A DNA stretch of 64,000 nucleotides, taken from positions 124,001-188,000 of the forward strand of contig CAMFEK010000001.1 in NCBI GenBank assembly GCA_945949395.1, read 5' to 3'. The notes under the pieces are model-generated. The model searched no databases. It saw only the letters and a program-made list of their open reading frames with translations, and was not told the DNA's origin. Shown one piece after another: positions 1-8,209 of this stretch (within the stretch, counting starts at the first letter, position 1; each line of letters begins with the position of its first letter). The DNA comes from an uncultured Clostridia bacterium. GTDB lineage: Bacteria; Bacillota; Clostridia; Christensenellales; Borkfalkiaceae. A program made the position numbers and the translations under genes.

Positions 1-2
1 AC

Positions 3-650
3 GTCACCTTCCCCGAAGATTATCAGGCGGAAGACCTCAAAGGCAAGACCGCCGTATTTGCCGTCACGCTGAACGCGATCACCGGCAAGGAGCTCCCCGA
101 AGTGAACGATGAATTCGTCAAGAACGCCGCAGGCTGCGAGACCGTGGACGAATTTAAGGCAAAGGCGAAGGAAAGACTCGCCCGTCAGGCGGAGATGAGA
201 GGCAGAGACGAGACGGAAAATTCCATCGTGGAAGCGATCGCCGCCAACGCGACCTGCGAGATCCCCGACGCGATGCTCCAGGGTCAGATCGATCAGATGG
301 TGCAGCGCGCATCCTATCAGCTCATGCAGAGCGGCATTCAGATGGACGATTATTTGAAGTACACCGGAAAGTCCATGGCGGATTTCAGAGCGCAGTACGT
401 CGATCAGGCGAGAAAGAACGTTTTGAACCAGCTCGTCATCGAAAAGATCATCAAGGAGGAATCCATCGCCGCAACGCCCGAAGAAATCGACGAAAAGATC
501 GCCGAACAGGCTAAATCCGTGGAAAAGGACGTTGAGACTTACAAGAAGGGCATGGATCCCAGACAGACGGAATATATCGCAAGCGATATCGTCATCTCCA
601 AGCTCTTTAAGTTCCTTTCCGAAAACAACGAACTTTATATCGAGGAGTAA
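3..650 (+). CDS. tig: Trigger factor, C-terminal part (5' end outside window)
   Basis: Ribosome-associated peptidyl-prolyl isomerase and chaperone for nascent chains, cytoplasmic. The reading frame is open from base 3 and the encoded segment runs from the end of the FKBP-like domain ([15 protein letters not shown]) into the ELPEVNDEF junction and the helical C-terminal substrate-cradling domain, which is typical of this family. The internal ATG at 102 is not the start; the gene begins upstream of the window. It ends 3 nt before clpP, so tig-clpP-clpX form the usual Firmicute arrangement. The upstream part cannot be judged. Confidence 0.93.
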   Translation, partial: VTFPEDYQAEDLKGKTAVFAVTLNAITGKELPEVNDEFVKNAAGCETVDEFKAKAKERLARQAEMRGRDETENSIVEAIAANATCEIPDAMLQGQIDQMVQRASYQLMQSGIQMDDYLKYTGKSMADFRAQYVDQARKNVLNQLVIEKIIKEESIAATPEEIDEKIAEQAKSVEKDVETYKKGMDPRQTEYIASDIVISKLFKFLSENNELYIEE

Positions 651-653
651 TGT

Positions 654-1247
654 ATGAACGAGAAAAATGTTTTAGTCCCTTACGTCGTGGAAAGAACCTC
701 GTCGGGCGAGAGAAGCTACGATCTGTATTCCAGACTGTTAGAGGACAGAATCATTTTTTTGAGCGGTGAGATCGACGACGCCATGGCGAACACCATCGTC
801 GCGCAGCTCATCTATCTCGAATCGAAGGATCCCACGAAAGATATCAATATCTATATCAATTCCCCCGGCGGTTCCGTATCCGCGGGCATGGCGATCTACG
901 ATACGATGAATTATATCAAATGCCCCGTCTCCACCATCTGCATCGGCATGGCGGCGAGCATGGCGGCGTTCCTGCTCTCGAGCGGCGAAAAGGGCAAGCG
1001 CTACGCGCTCCCCAACTCCGAAATCATGATCCATCAGCCCTTGGGCGGCGCGCAGGGACAGGCAAGCGATATCAAGATTCAGGCATTGCACATTCTCAAG
1101 ATCAAAGAGCGAATGAATCGCATTCTTTCCGAGAATACAGGCAAGAGCGTTTCCGAAATCGAGCGGGATACCGACAGAGATAACTATCTCTCCGCCGACG
1201 AAGCGAAAAACTACGGTATCATCGATAAAGTATTTGTAAAGAGATAA
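654..1247 (+). CDS. clpP: ATP-dependent Clp protease proteolytic subunit
   Basis: 197 aa, the usual length for this serine peptidase, which forms tetradecameric barrels and degrades proteins fed by ClpX. The catalytic triad is visible and correctly spaced: Ser102 in GMAASMA, His127 in MIHQP and Asp176 in the TDRDNYLS stretch (gaps of 25 and 49 residues, as in E. coli). The ATG lies 3 nt after tig, whose last codons supply a GAGGAGT ribosome binding site. It is followed by clpX after about 100 nt, so the protease and its unfoldase are probably co-expressed. Confidence 0.97.
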   Translation: MNEKNVLVPYVVERTSSGERSYDLYSRLLEDRIIFLSGEIDDAMANTIVAQLIYLESKDPTKDINIYINSPGGSVSAGMAIYDTMNYIKCPVSTICIGMAASMAAFLLSSGEKGKRYALPNSEIMIHQPLGGAQGQASDIKIQALHILKIKERMNRILSENTGKSVSEIERDTDRDNYLSADEAKNYGIIDKVFVKR

Positions 1248-1347
1248 TTTACACGCGGGCGGACATTCTTTGGATTACCGCCCGCATCGTTTTCATTCGA
1301 TATTTCGAATGAAACCAAGTGCTGGAAAGGAGAAATTGCATCTATCT

Positions 1348-2574
1348 ATGGATATTACAACACATAAATGTTCTTTCTGCGGAAAACCCCGCGAGAACAC
1401 CAAACGCCTCATCGCGGGTCCCGACGGCGTTTTCATCTGCGACGAGTGCGTGGCTCTCTGTCAGGAAATGCTGGAAGAGGACACCGTTTCCGTCGGCAAC
1501 TTCGATCTGAAGATCCCCGGCGAGATCAAGGCGGAACTGGATAAATATATCGTCGGTCAGGAAAGGGCGAAAAAGGTCCTCTCCGTCGCCGTGTACAATC
1601 ATTATAAGCGTATCAACGCGCTCGGCAATCCCAAGAAGGACGACGACGTGGAGATCGAAAAGAGCAACGTGCTCCTCTTGGGTCCCACGGGCAGCGGCAA
1701 GACCTTGCTCGCCAAGACGCTCGCAAAAATCTTGAACGTGCCCTTCGCCACGGCGGACGCCACCACGCTCACCGAGGCGGGGTACGTCGGCGAGGACGTC
1801 GAGAATATTTTATTAAAGCTCATTCAGGCGGCGGATTTCGACGTGGAAAAGGCGCAGCGCGGCATCGTGTATATCGACGAGATCGATAAGATCTCGAGAA
1901 AGGGCGAAAACGTCTCCATCACCCGCGACGTATCGGGCGAAGGCGTTCAGCAAGCCCTTCTCAAAATCATCGAGGGCACCGTCTCCAACGTTCCCCCGCA
2001 GGGCGGCAGAAAGCACCCCCAGCAGGAGTGCATCAAGATCGACACCACCAACATTCTCTTCATCTGCGGCGGCGCGTTCGTCGGACTGGATAAAATCGTG
2101 TCCTCCCGCACGGACGATTCTTCCTTGGGCTTCGGCGGCAAGATCCGCGCGGGCGCGGAGGAGGTGGACTACTCCCTCTTAAAGGACGTAAAACCGCAGG
2201 ATCTCACCAAATTCGGGCTTATCCCTGAGTTCGTGGGCAGACTTCCCGTGGTCGTCAATCTCGATCCTTTGGACGAGGACGCGCTCGTGAGCATTCTCAC
2301 CAAGCCCAAAAACGCCATCATCAAGCAGTATCAAAAACTCGTCGGCTTGGACGGCGTCACGCTGGAGGTGGAGGAGGAAGCCGTCCGCGAGATCGCGCGC
2401 ACCGCGATCCGCTTAAAGACGGGCGCGAGGGGACTAAGAACCATCATCGAAGGGGTCATGAACGAGGTGATGTACCGTATTCCCTCCGAGAAGGACGTGG
2501 AAAAGGTCGTCGTCACCAAGGAGTGCCTCACGGACAACGCACAGCCCACTTTGGTGTATAAAAAGACCGCGTAA
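1348..2574 (+). CDS. clpX: ATP-dependent Clp protease ATP-binding subunit ClpX
   Basis: AAA+ unfoldase that recognises tagged proteins and feeds them to ClpP. The N-terminal C4 zinc-binding domain (KCSFCGK ... CDECVALC) is followed by the AAA+ core with Walker A GPTGSGKT, Walker B VYIDEIDK, and the C-terminal sensor-2 region (LKTGARGLR). I start at ATG 1348 (408 aa) because the zinc finger normally lies about 8 residues from the N-terminus. An in-frame TTG at 1336 sits closer to the GGAAAGGAG ribosome binding site and is an alternative. The frame is open further upstream but that part is not ClpX-like. Confidence 0.96.
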   Translation: MDITTHKCSFCGKPRENTKRLIAGPDGVFICDECVALCQEMLEEDTVSVGNFDLKIPGEIKAELDKYIVGQERAKKVLSVAVYNHYKRINALGNPKKDDDVEIEKSNVLLLGPTGSGKTLLAKTLAKILNVPFATADATTLTEAGYVGEDVENILLKLIQAADFDVEKAQRGIVYIDEIDKISRKGENVSITRDVSGEGVQQALLKIIEGTVSNVPPQGGRKHPQQECIKIDTTNILFICGGAFVGLDKIVSSRTDDSSLGFGGKIRAGAEEVDYSLLKDVKPQDLTKFGLIPEFVGRLPVVVNLDPLDEDALVSILTKPKNAIIKQYQKLVGLDGVTLEVEEEAVREIARTAIRLKTGARGLRTIIEGVMNEVMYRIPSEKDVEKVVVTKECLTDNAQPTLVYKKTA

Positions 2575-2580
2575 GCGGTA

Positions 2581-2607
2581 AAAAGCAACCGTTTGGTTGC
2601 TTTTTTG
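2581..2607 (+). terminator. Intrinsic terminator after clpX
   Basis: AAAAGCAACC pairs with GGTTGCTTTT around a GTTT loop, followed by a T-run. It closes the tig-clpP-clpX unit. Confidence 0.9.
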
Positions 2608-2690
2608 TCGGAACGCTCCCTTTTGGGGGTATATCAAGAAAAAAGATACAAAAGTTTCATCTCCCTTTTTCGTAAAATGGAAAAAAACTA

Positions 2691-2719
2691 TTGACGGAAC
2701 AGGAAAGATGTGCTAAAAT
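2691..2719 (+). promoter_or_regulatory. Sigma-A promoter of gap
   Basis: TTGACG (2691-2696), a 17-bp spacer and TAAAAT (2714-2719). A GGAGGA ribosome binding site at 2761-2766 precedes the gap ATG. Confidence 0.85.
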
Positions 2720-2775
2720 AATAGACAGAAAACTATCGAATAGCAATTCGATTAAATTTTGGAGGATTTATTTTT

Positions 2776-3792
2776 ATGGCAAATGTTAGAGTTGCGATCA
2801 ACGGCTTCGGCCGTATCGGCAGACTTGCTTTCAGACAGATGTTTGAAGCTCCCGGTTACGAAGTAGTGGCAATCAACGATTTAACCGATCCCAAAATGCT
2901 CGCTCACCTTTTGAAGTACGATTCCGCTCAGGGTAAGTATAAGTATTGGGACAAGGTTTCCTACACCGAAGATTCCATCATCGTAAACGGCACGGAAATC
3001 AAGATCTACAAGGAAAAGGATGCTAACAACTGCCCTTGGGGCGCTCTCAACGTAGACGTCGTTTTGGAATGCACCGGTTTCTATACCACCAAGGAAAAGT
3101 CCATGGCTCACATCAATGCAGGCGCTAAGAAAGTAGTTATCTCCGCTCCCGCCGATAAGGAAACCAAGACGATCGTTTATTCCGTAAACGAAAACACCCT
3201 CACCAAGGACGATCAGATCATCTCCGCAGCGTCCTGCACCACCAACTGTCTCGCTCCTATGGCAGATACCCTCAACAAGCTCGTTAAGATCAAGAAGGGT
3301 TACATGACCACCATTCACGCCTTCACCGGCGATCAGATGGTTCTCGACGGACCTCACAGAAAGGGCGATCTCCGCCGCGCAAGAGCTGCTGCCGTCAACA
3401 TCGTTCCCAACTCCACCGGCGCTGCAAAGGCTATCGGCTTGGTTATTCCCGAACTCAACGGCGTTCTCGACGGTTGCGCACAGCGCGTACCCGTTCCCAC
3501 CGGTTCCCTCACCCAGCTCGTTGCTGTCGTTGACGGCGTTGTTGACGCCGCAACCGTAAACGCTGCCATGAAGGCTGCCGCTTCCGCTTCCTTCGGTTAC
3601 ACCGAGGACGAAATCGTTTCCTCCGATATTATCGGCATCACCTACGGTTCCTTGTTCGACGCAACCCAGACCAAGTGCATGGATATGGGCGACGGCACCA
3701 CGTTGGTTAAGGTCGTTTCCTGGTACGATAACGAAAACTCCTACACCAGCCAGATGGTCAGAACCATTAAGCACTTCGCTGAACTCAAGTAA
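2776..3792 (+). CDS. gap: Glyceraldehyde-3-phosphate dehydrogenase, type I
   Basis: 338 aa glycolytic enzyme that oxidises glyceraldehyde-3-phosphate to 1,3-bisphosphoglycerate with NAD and phosphate. It has the Rossmann start [10 protein letters not shown], Asp35 after the second strand (VAINDLTD), which in the family favours NAD, catalytic Cys154 in [12 protein letters not shown] and His181 in [10 protein letters not shown]. Codon use is enriched in GCT, GTT and AAG, as expected for a highly expressed gene and unlike its neighbours. It is monocistronic, with its own strong promoter and terminator, rather than in a gap-pgk-tpi operon. Confidence 0.97.
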   Translation: MANVRVAINGFGRIGRLAFRQMFEAPGYEVVAINDLTDPKMLAHLLKYDSAQGKYKYWDKVSYTEDSIIVNGTEIKIYKEKDANNCPWGALNVDVVLECTGFYTTKEKSMAHINAGAKKVVISAPADKETKTIVYSVNENTLTKDDQIISAASCTTNCLAPMADTLNKLVKIKKGYMTTIHAFTGDQMVLDGPHRKGDLRRARAAAVNIVPNSTGAAKAIGLVIPELNGVLDGCAQRVPVPTGSLTQLVAVVDGVVDAATVNAAMKAAASASFGYTEDEIVSSDIIGITYGSLFDATQTKCMDMGDGTTLVKVVSWYDNENSYTSQMVRTIKHFAELK

Positions 3793-3812
3793 TTTTACGA
3801 AATTACAATCTT

Positions 3813-3845
3813 CAAGCTCCGTAACGCTACGGAGCTTGTTTTTTT
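3813..3845 (+). terminator. Intrinsic terminator after gap
   Basis: An 11-bp stem (3813-3823 with 3828-3838, CAAGCTCCGTA arm) with an ACGC loop is followed by seven Ts. Confidence 0.92.
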
Positions 3846-4293
3846 GCCCCTTTTCAAATCTGAACGAAAAAAATCAAATTTGAACGGGCAAACTTGTTGC
3901 CCTCTTGTCCGCCGCTGGGAGGAAAACGATTCGTTGTCGGATATCGACGCAGTTTTCGTTTTGAAAAATTTTTACGGCGTGGAATGGGAAGATCTGCTGT
4001 TGCAGGACGGGGAACAGATGGCAAAGCGGGAGGAAATAGCAAAACCTTGCGCGAGCCGACCGCTCGACAGGACGGATATCCTGTTGCTCCTTTCCATGGT
4101 CGGCTGCGTTTTATTGTTCGTCGGATTGTTCGTGTTTGCCGTAAGTGCGAGGGATTTCAGTCATTGTCAGGTGTGGGAATGGTACTTCTATCCCGAAATG
4201 GAGTATATTCCCTTTCACGTCTTTCGCTTGTTCGTGATAGGCTCGATCATCGGCTTTATTCTGTCCTTGCACGAATACTTAAAAAAGAGGTAA
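3844..4293 (+). pseudogene. Remnant of a membrane-anchored XRE-type regulator
   Basis: The frame has no credible start: the only in-frame initiator at the 5' end is a TTG inside the T-run of the gap terminator, with no ribosome binding site. The stretch VRRWEENDSLSDIDAVFVL...GVEWEDLL resembles the end of an XRE helix-turn-helix (the 'WE.G...P....L...F.V....LL' part), but the preceding DNA-recognition helices are absent. Two hydrophobic segments follow (about residues 77-101 and 126-143). The N-terminal half of the DNA-binding domain appears to have been lost. A genuine small membrane protein cannot be excluded. Confidence 0.5.
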
Positions 4294-4363
4294 AAATGAA
4301 TGATGAAAAACCCTTTCCGTCAAAGTTTTTTGGCGGTCGGGGAAACGCCGCGCAATCAGGATT

Positions 4364-4403
4364 AAAAATCAAGCGCTGCTCGTTCGCGACGCTTGATTTT
4401 TTT
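4364..4403 (+). terminator. Intrinsic terminator before the HAD phosphatase gene
   Basis: AAAAATCAAGCG pairs with CGCTTGATTTTT (4390-4401) and is followed by Ts. The stem overlaps the -35 box of the next promoter. Confidence 0.8.
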
Positions 4404-4421
4404 GCGCCGTTGTGATAGAAT
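4393..4421 (+). promoter_or_regulatory. Promoter of the HAD phosphatase gene
   Basis: TTGATT (4393-4398), a 17-bp spacer and an extended -10 TGATAGAAT (-10 at 4416-4421). Confidence 0.7.
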
Positions 4422-4442
4422 AGCGCAAAGAGGTGATCGATC

Positions 4443-5090
4443 ATGAAATATCGCACGGCGCTGTTCGATCTGGACGGCACGCTGTTAAATACGTTGGACG
4501 ACCTCGCTTCGTCCACAAATTACGCCCTTTCTTCGTTCGGCTATCCCGTCCGCACGAGGGAGGAGGTCTGCTCCTTCGTCGGCAACGGCGTGAAAAAACT
4601 CATCGAGCGGGCGTTGCCCGCGGGCGCGGAGAACTTTAACGAGGTGTTTTCCTGCTTTTTATCCCATTATGCCGAGCATTGCAACGATTCGACAAAGCCG
4701 TACGAGGGCATTCTGCCCGTTTTGCGGCAATTGAAAGAGAGGGGCGTAGGTCTTGCCATCGTGTCGAATAAGGCGCACGCGGCGGTTCAGACGCTGAAAA
4801 AGCTGTATTTCGACGGGTTGGTGGACGTGGCGATCGGGGAGAACGAGGCGGGCGGGGTGCGCAAAAAGCCCGCTCCCGATTCCGTATTGCAAGCGATGGC
4901 TCAACTGCACGCCGATCCCGCTACCGCCGTGTATATCGGGGACTCCGACGTGGATATCCAAACGGCGAAAAACGCCCGTCTTCCCTGCATTTCCGTGCTG
5001 TGGGGATTCCGCGATCGGGCGTTTTTAGAGGCGAGCGGGGCGACCTGTTTTGTCAAAAAAACCGAGGAATTATTGAATTTTTTCGTTTGA
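4443..5090 (+). CDS. HAD-family phosphatase, phosphoglycolate phosphatase-like
   Basis: 215 aa cytoplasmic hydrolase. HAD motif I is FDLDGTLLNT (nucleophile Asp at about residue 10), motif II is VSNKA, and motifs III/IV are the KKPAPDSV lysine and YIGDSDVDI. A helical cap sits between motifs I and II, as in the Gph/PGP group. Members of this group dephosphorylate phosphoglycolate or other small phosphate esters; the substrate cannot be told from sequence. The ATG follows an AGAGGTGATC ribosome binding site. The stop codon overlaps the promoter of the MATE gene downstream. Confidence 0.88.
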   Translation: MKYRTALFDLDGTLLNTLDDLASSTNYALSSFGYPVRTREEVCSFVGNGVKKLIERALPAGAENFNEVFSCFLSHYAEHCNDSTKPYEGILPVLRQLKERGVGLAIVSNKAHAAVQTLKKLYFDGLVDVAIGENEAGGVRKKPAPDSVLQAMAQLHADPATAVYIGDSDVDIQTAKNARLPCISVLWGFRDRAFLEASGATCFVKKTEELLNFFV

Positions 5091-5115
5091 CTTTTTTCCA
5101 AAAAAATGGTACAAT
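5087..5115 (+). promoter_or_regulatory. Promoter of the MATE gene
   Basis: TTGACT (5087-5092), a 17-bp spacer and TACAAT (5110-5115), overlapping the end of the phosphatase gene. The predicted start is near 5122, giving a leader of about 75 nt. Confidence 0.85.
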
Positions 5116-5144
5116 AACCGCACAAGTGAGTTGCTAAAAAGCGT

Positions 5145-5172
5145 AAGTCCGACTTTGTTCGGGCTTATTTTT
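5145..5172 (+). terminator. Terminator-like hairpin inside the MATE leader
   Basis: AAGTCCGA pairs with TCGGGCTT (8 bp with one G-T) and is followed by ATTTTTTTT. It lies downstream of the promoter at 5087-5115 and upstream of the ribosome binding site, so it could stop transcription before the MATE gene. Confidence 0.6.
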
Positions 5173-5196
5173 TTTGCGTTTTGTGAGGTATACATT

Positions 5197-6582
5197 ATGA
5201 AAGACAGTTCAACGAATCGATTAGCAGCCATGAAAGTTCCGAAACTCATCTGGACTTTAGAACTACCCATGATCCTCTCCATGGTGCTACAAGCCGTATA
5301 CAACATCGTCGATACGGCGTTTGTCATCAACATGGGGGAAGGGGGCGTGGACGGCAATCTGGCGCTCACCTATGCCTTTCCCGTTCAGCTCCTCATCATC
5401 GCCATCGGCGTGGGGACGGGAATCGGTATCAACGCCGTTCTCTCCCGTTCGCTCGGGGAGGGCAACGAAGAAAAGGCGAGCAAAATCGTCGGAAACGGCA
5501 TCTTTTTGGGGATAGGTATCTACGCCGCCTTTCTGATCTTCGGCTTATTCTTCAGCGGAGCCTTCGTGAGTATGCAGGCGAACGGTAACGGGCAAGCCGT
5601 CGGGATGGGGACGGAATATCTGACGATATGCTGTTGCTTCTCCTTCGGCGCCATCGGCTTTACCATTTACGAGCGATTCTTGCAGGCGACGGGCAAGACG
5701 TTGCTTTCGACGATCGCGCAGATAGCGGGCGCGTTGACGAATATCCTTTTGGATTACGTTTTCATCTATCCGATGAGAATGGGCGTTGCGGGCGCGGCGT
5801 GGGCGACCGTCGTCGGGCAATGCGTCTCGCTTATCGTCGCCATGGCGTTTCACTATTCGGCGAATCGGGAGATCAAAAACAGCCTTTCGGGGCTCAAACC
5901 GAGCGGAAGCATCATTTTGAGCATCTATCGGATCGGCTGGTCGGCGATCCTCATGCAGGGCTTGTTATCCGTCATGATGCTCGGCGTAAACCTCATTTTA
6001 GGCGGTTCCCGAACGGACGCGGAATTGTTGCAGGGGAGCTTCGGCATCTATTACAAGATCATGCAATTCGCCCTGTTTGCCGTGTTCGGGATTTCCAACA
6101 CCATCATCACGGCGTTATCCTTCAACTTCGGTATGGGAGATAAGAATCGCTCGCGGGATTGCATCCGACACGGACTGATCATGTCCGTTTGCGTCGCCCT
6201 CTTCCTTACGGCGCTGTTCGAACTGCTTGCCGAGCCTCTCGCCGCCCTGTTTTCGCTCGCCGAGGGCGAGAGCGGCGAGATCACGCTTATCGTCGTCAAA
6301 GTCGTTCGGGTGGGCGCGATAGGCTACGCGTTTATGGGCTTCAGCGTGGGCGTGCAGGGGGTATTTCAGGCGCTAAGACACGCCGTTCGCCCGCTCGTCA
6401 TTTCCCTGCTGCGACTCGTCGTGTTCGTGTTTCCCCTCGCCTTTCTCTTCACCCTCTCGCCAAACGTCGCTTCCCTCGTTTGGTGGACGTTCCCCCTCGC
6501 GGAGCTTCTCACGGCGATCGTATCGGGCGTTCTCTTCGTCGGTATCTATCGCAAGGATATCGCGGCGCGTGCAAAAGCGTAA
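5197..6582 (+). CDS. MATE-family multidrug/sodium antiporter
   Basis: 461 aa integral membrane exporter of the multidrug and toxic compound extrusion family, with about 12 predicted membrane segments. The beginning (LIWTLELPMILSMVLQAVYNIVDTAFV) and the repeated half are typical of the DinF/NorM group. I start at ATG 5197, preceded by GTGAGG; upstream in-frame codons belong to the leader and its hairpin. Expression is probably controlled by the terminator in the leader. It converges on a DMT transporter gene across a shared terminator. The substrate is unknown. Confidence 0.9.
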   Translation: MKDSSTNRLAAMKVPKLIWTLELPMILSMVLQAVYNIVDTAFVINMGEGGVDGNLALTYAFPVQLLIIAIGVGTGIGINAVLSRSLGEGNEEKASKIVGNGIFLGIGIYAAFLIFGLFFSGAFVSMQANGNGQAVGMGTEYLTICCCFSFGAIGFTIYERFLQATGKTLLSTIAQIAGALTNILLDYVFIYPMRMGVAGAAWATVVGQCVSLIVAMAFHYSANREIKNSLSGLKPSGSIILSIYRIGWSAILMQGLLSVMMLGVNLILGGSRTDAELLQGSFGIYYKIMQFALFAVFGISNTIITALSFNFGMGDKNRSRDCIRHGLIMSVCVALFLTALFELLAEPLAALFSLAEGESGEITLIVVKVVRVGAIGYAFMGFSVGVQGVFQALRHAVRPLVISLLRLVVFVFPLAFLFTLSPNVASLVWWTFPLAELLTAIVSGVLFVGIYRKDIAARAKA

Positions 6583-6628
6583 AAAACAAGTCCGCCGTTT
6601 TGATAACGACGGACGTATTCTTTTTTTG
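6582..6628. terminator. Bidirectional terminator between the MATE and DMT genes
   Basis: A 10-bp stem (6590-6599 with 6605-6614) is flanked by A-rich sequence on the left and T-rich sequence on the right, so it works for both convergent genes. Confidence 0.8.
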
Positions 6629-6630
6629 AA

Positions 6631-7569
6631 TTATTCGCTCCCACTTCGGCGGAAGGGGAGGGGTATCTGCGCCAAAAGAATGGCGATAAATACGAGGGCG
6701 CAACCGAAAAGTTCTCGGACGGACAAGCTCTCGCGCAAAATCACCCAACCCGCCAGGGCGGAAAATACCGATTCCAAGCTCATCAACAGGGCAGCGACGG
6801 TGGGGTTCACCTGCTTTTGCCCGATGATCTGCAAGGTATAGGCGACGCCGCTGGATAAAATACCCGCGTACAGCAGGGGGATCCACGCATTCAGGCTCGT
6901 AAACGCCTCCGCCCAGGCGGAGAGGGAGCCCGATAGGGTAAAAATATCGTAAAAAATCATGGGAAAGGCGGAGAGGATTCCTGAAACGAGGTGTTGAATG
7001 ACGGAGAGGCGAATGCCGTCCACGAGGGGCGAAAAGTGATCTACCGCTAAAATCTGTCCCGAGAAGAGGAGTGCGCATAGCAGCAGCAAAAGGTCGGGTG
7101 CCCGCACGGAAAAATCTTCCTTTAGGCAGAGCAGGTACAGTCCGCCCACCGCGATGGCGACGCCGAGCCACACGTTCCAAGGGCATTTTCGCCGGAAGAA
7201 AATGCCGAGAAGGGGGACGAACAGGATATAGATCGCCGTCAGAAAGCCCGCTTTGCCCGTGGTGGAGCCGAGGAACAGCCCGACCTGTTGCAGATTCGTC
7301 GCGAGGCAGAGAAAGACGCCGCAGAGGATCCCGCCCAGCCAAAGCCGTTTTCTCTCTTCCTTCGTTTTCGGACGCTTGCTCTTTTCCCCCAAACGGAGAT
7401 CGGAAATCTTCATGACGGGCAGCAGCACGAGCGCCGCCAAAAAGGAACGGATGCAGCTGAAGGAGAAGGGACCTATCGCGTTGCCCCCCTCGCTCTGCGC
7501 GACGAAGGCGGCGCCCCATATCAAAGAGGCGAGCAATAGGAAGAAAGAGTTTCTTTTTTTGGTTGTCAT
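6631..7569 (-). CDS. DMT-superfamily transporter (EamA domains)
   Basis: 312 aa membrane protein with about 10 predicted segments arranged as two EamA repeats; ASLIWGAAFVAQSEG near the start and the second repeat (AWIPLLYAGILSSGVAYTLQIIGQK) are characteristic. Members export amino acids or other metabolites; the substrate here is not predictable. The ATG at 7569 follows ACGGAGAAAAAT. It stands alone, convergent with the MATE gene. Confidence 0.88.
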   Translation of the reverse strand: MTTKKRNSFFLLLASLIWGAAFVAQSEGGNAIGPFSFSCIRSFLAALVLLPVMKISDLRLGEKSKRPKTKEERKRLWLGGILCGVFLCLATNLQQVGLFLGSTTGKAGFLTAIYILFVPLLGIFFRRKCPWNVWLGVAIAVGGLYLLCLKEDFSVRAPDLLLLLCALLFSGQILAVDHFSPLVDGIRLSVIQHLVSGILSAFPMIFYDIFTLSGSLSAWAEAFTSLNAWIPLLYAGILSSGVAYTLQIIGQKQVNPTVAALLMSLESVFSALAGWVILRESLSVRELFGCALVFIAILLAQIPLPFRRSGSE

Positions 7570-7699
7570 GAGATTTTTCTCCGTATGATTTTTTCGGCAT
7601 AGTATAGCATGTTTTTCTTAAAAAGTCAATTCGGGCGGGGCGAGAGGCTCGGCGAAAAAAGAAAAATCCGAAAAAAAAGAAAAAACTACCGAAAAATTA

Positions 7700-7728
7700 T
7701 TTACAATATGAAAAAGATATGGTAAAAT
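7700..7728 (+). promoter_or_regulatory. Promoter of rpsO
   Basis: TTTACA (7700-7705), 17 bp, TAAAAT (7723-7728). The leader to the ATG is about 80 nt, long enough for S15 autoregulation, although I see no recognisable pseudoknot. Confidence 0.8.
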
Positions 7729-7815
7729 AAAGTCGTACGATGAACAAGGTCATCCGAATCTCCGGCGATGCACTTTGTCATTGGCGAATTACGTTCCATT
7801 TGGAGGATAAATAAC

Positions 7816-8070
7816 ATGGAAAAGGCAGAAATCATTGCTAAATTTGCAACCCACGAAGGCGACACGGGTTCCCCCGAAGTTCAGATCGCTCTTTTAACGG
7901 CAAGAATCAATCACCTCAACGAGCATCTTTCCGTCCACAAGCAGGACAATCATTCCCGTCGCGGTCTTTTGAAGATGGTCGGTAAGCGCCGCGCGCTCCT
8001 CGACTACCTCAAAGACGTTGACATCGAAAGATACAGAGCCATCGTTGCAGCTTTGGAACTCAGAAAGTAA
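7816..8070 (+). CDS. rpsO: 30S ribosomal protein S15
   Basis: 84 aa by the ATG at 7816, which follows a TGGAGGATAA ribosome binding site. S15 binds 16S rRNA early in small-subunit assembly. The conserved [16 protein letters not shown] and [20 protein letters not shown] segments are intact. It is a few residues shorter at the N-terminus than the common 88-89 aa. An in-frame initiator further upstream (7768) lacks a ribosome binding site and family similarity. pnp follows after its own terminator, the classic rpsO-pnp order. Confidence 0.96.
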   Translation: MEKAEIIAKFATHEGDTGSPEVQIALLTARINHLNEHLSVHKQDNHSRRGLLKMVGKRRALLDYLKDVDIERYRAIVAALELRK

Positions 8071-8079
8071 AACGACTGA

Positions 8080-8112
8080 AAAAGAGCGGGGTGTATTATT
8101 CCGCTCTTTTTT
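8080..8112 (+). terminator. Intrinsic terminator after rpsO
   Basis: AAAAGAGCGG (8080-8089) pairs with CCGCTCTTTT (8101-8110), followed by Ts. Confidence 0.88.
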
Positions 8113-8209
8113 CGTAAAACTAAATAGGTATCACTTGAAAAAAGTGCTTATATAGCCGAATGCGGCAGGGTCGCAGGAGGCAAAGAACAGAAAAGAAAGG
8201 AGATATTTT

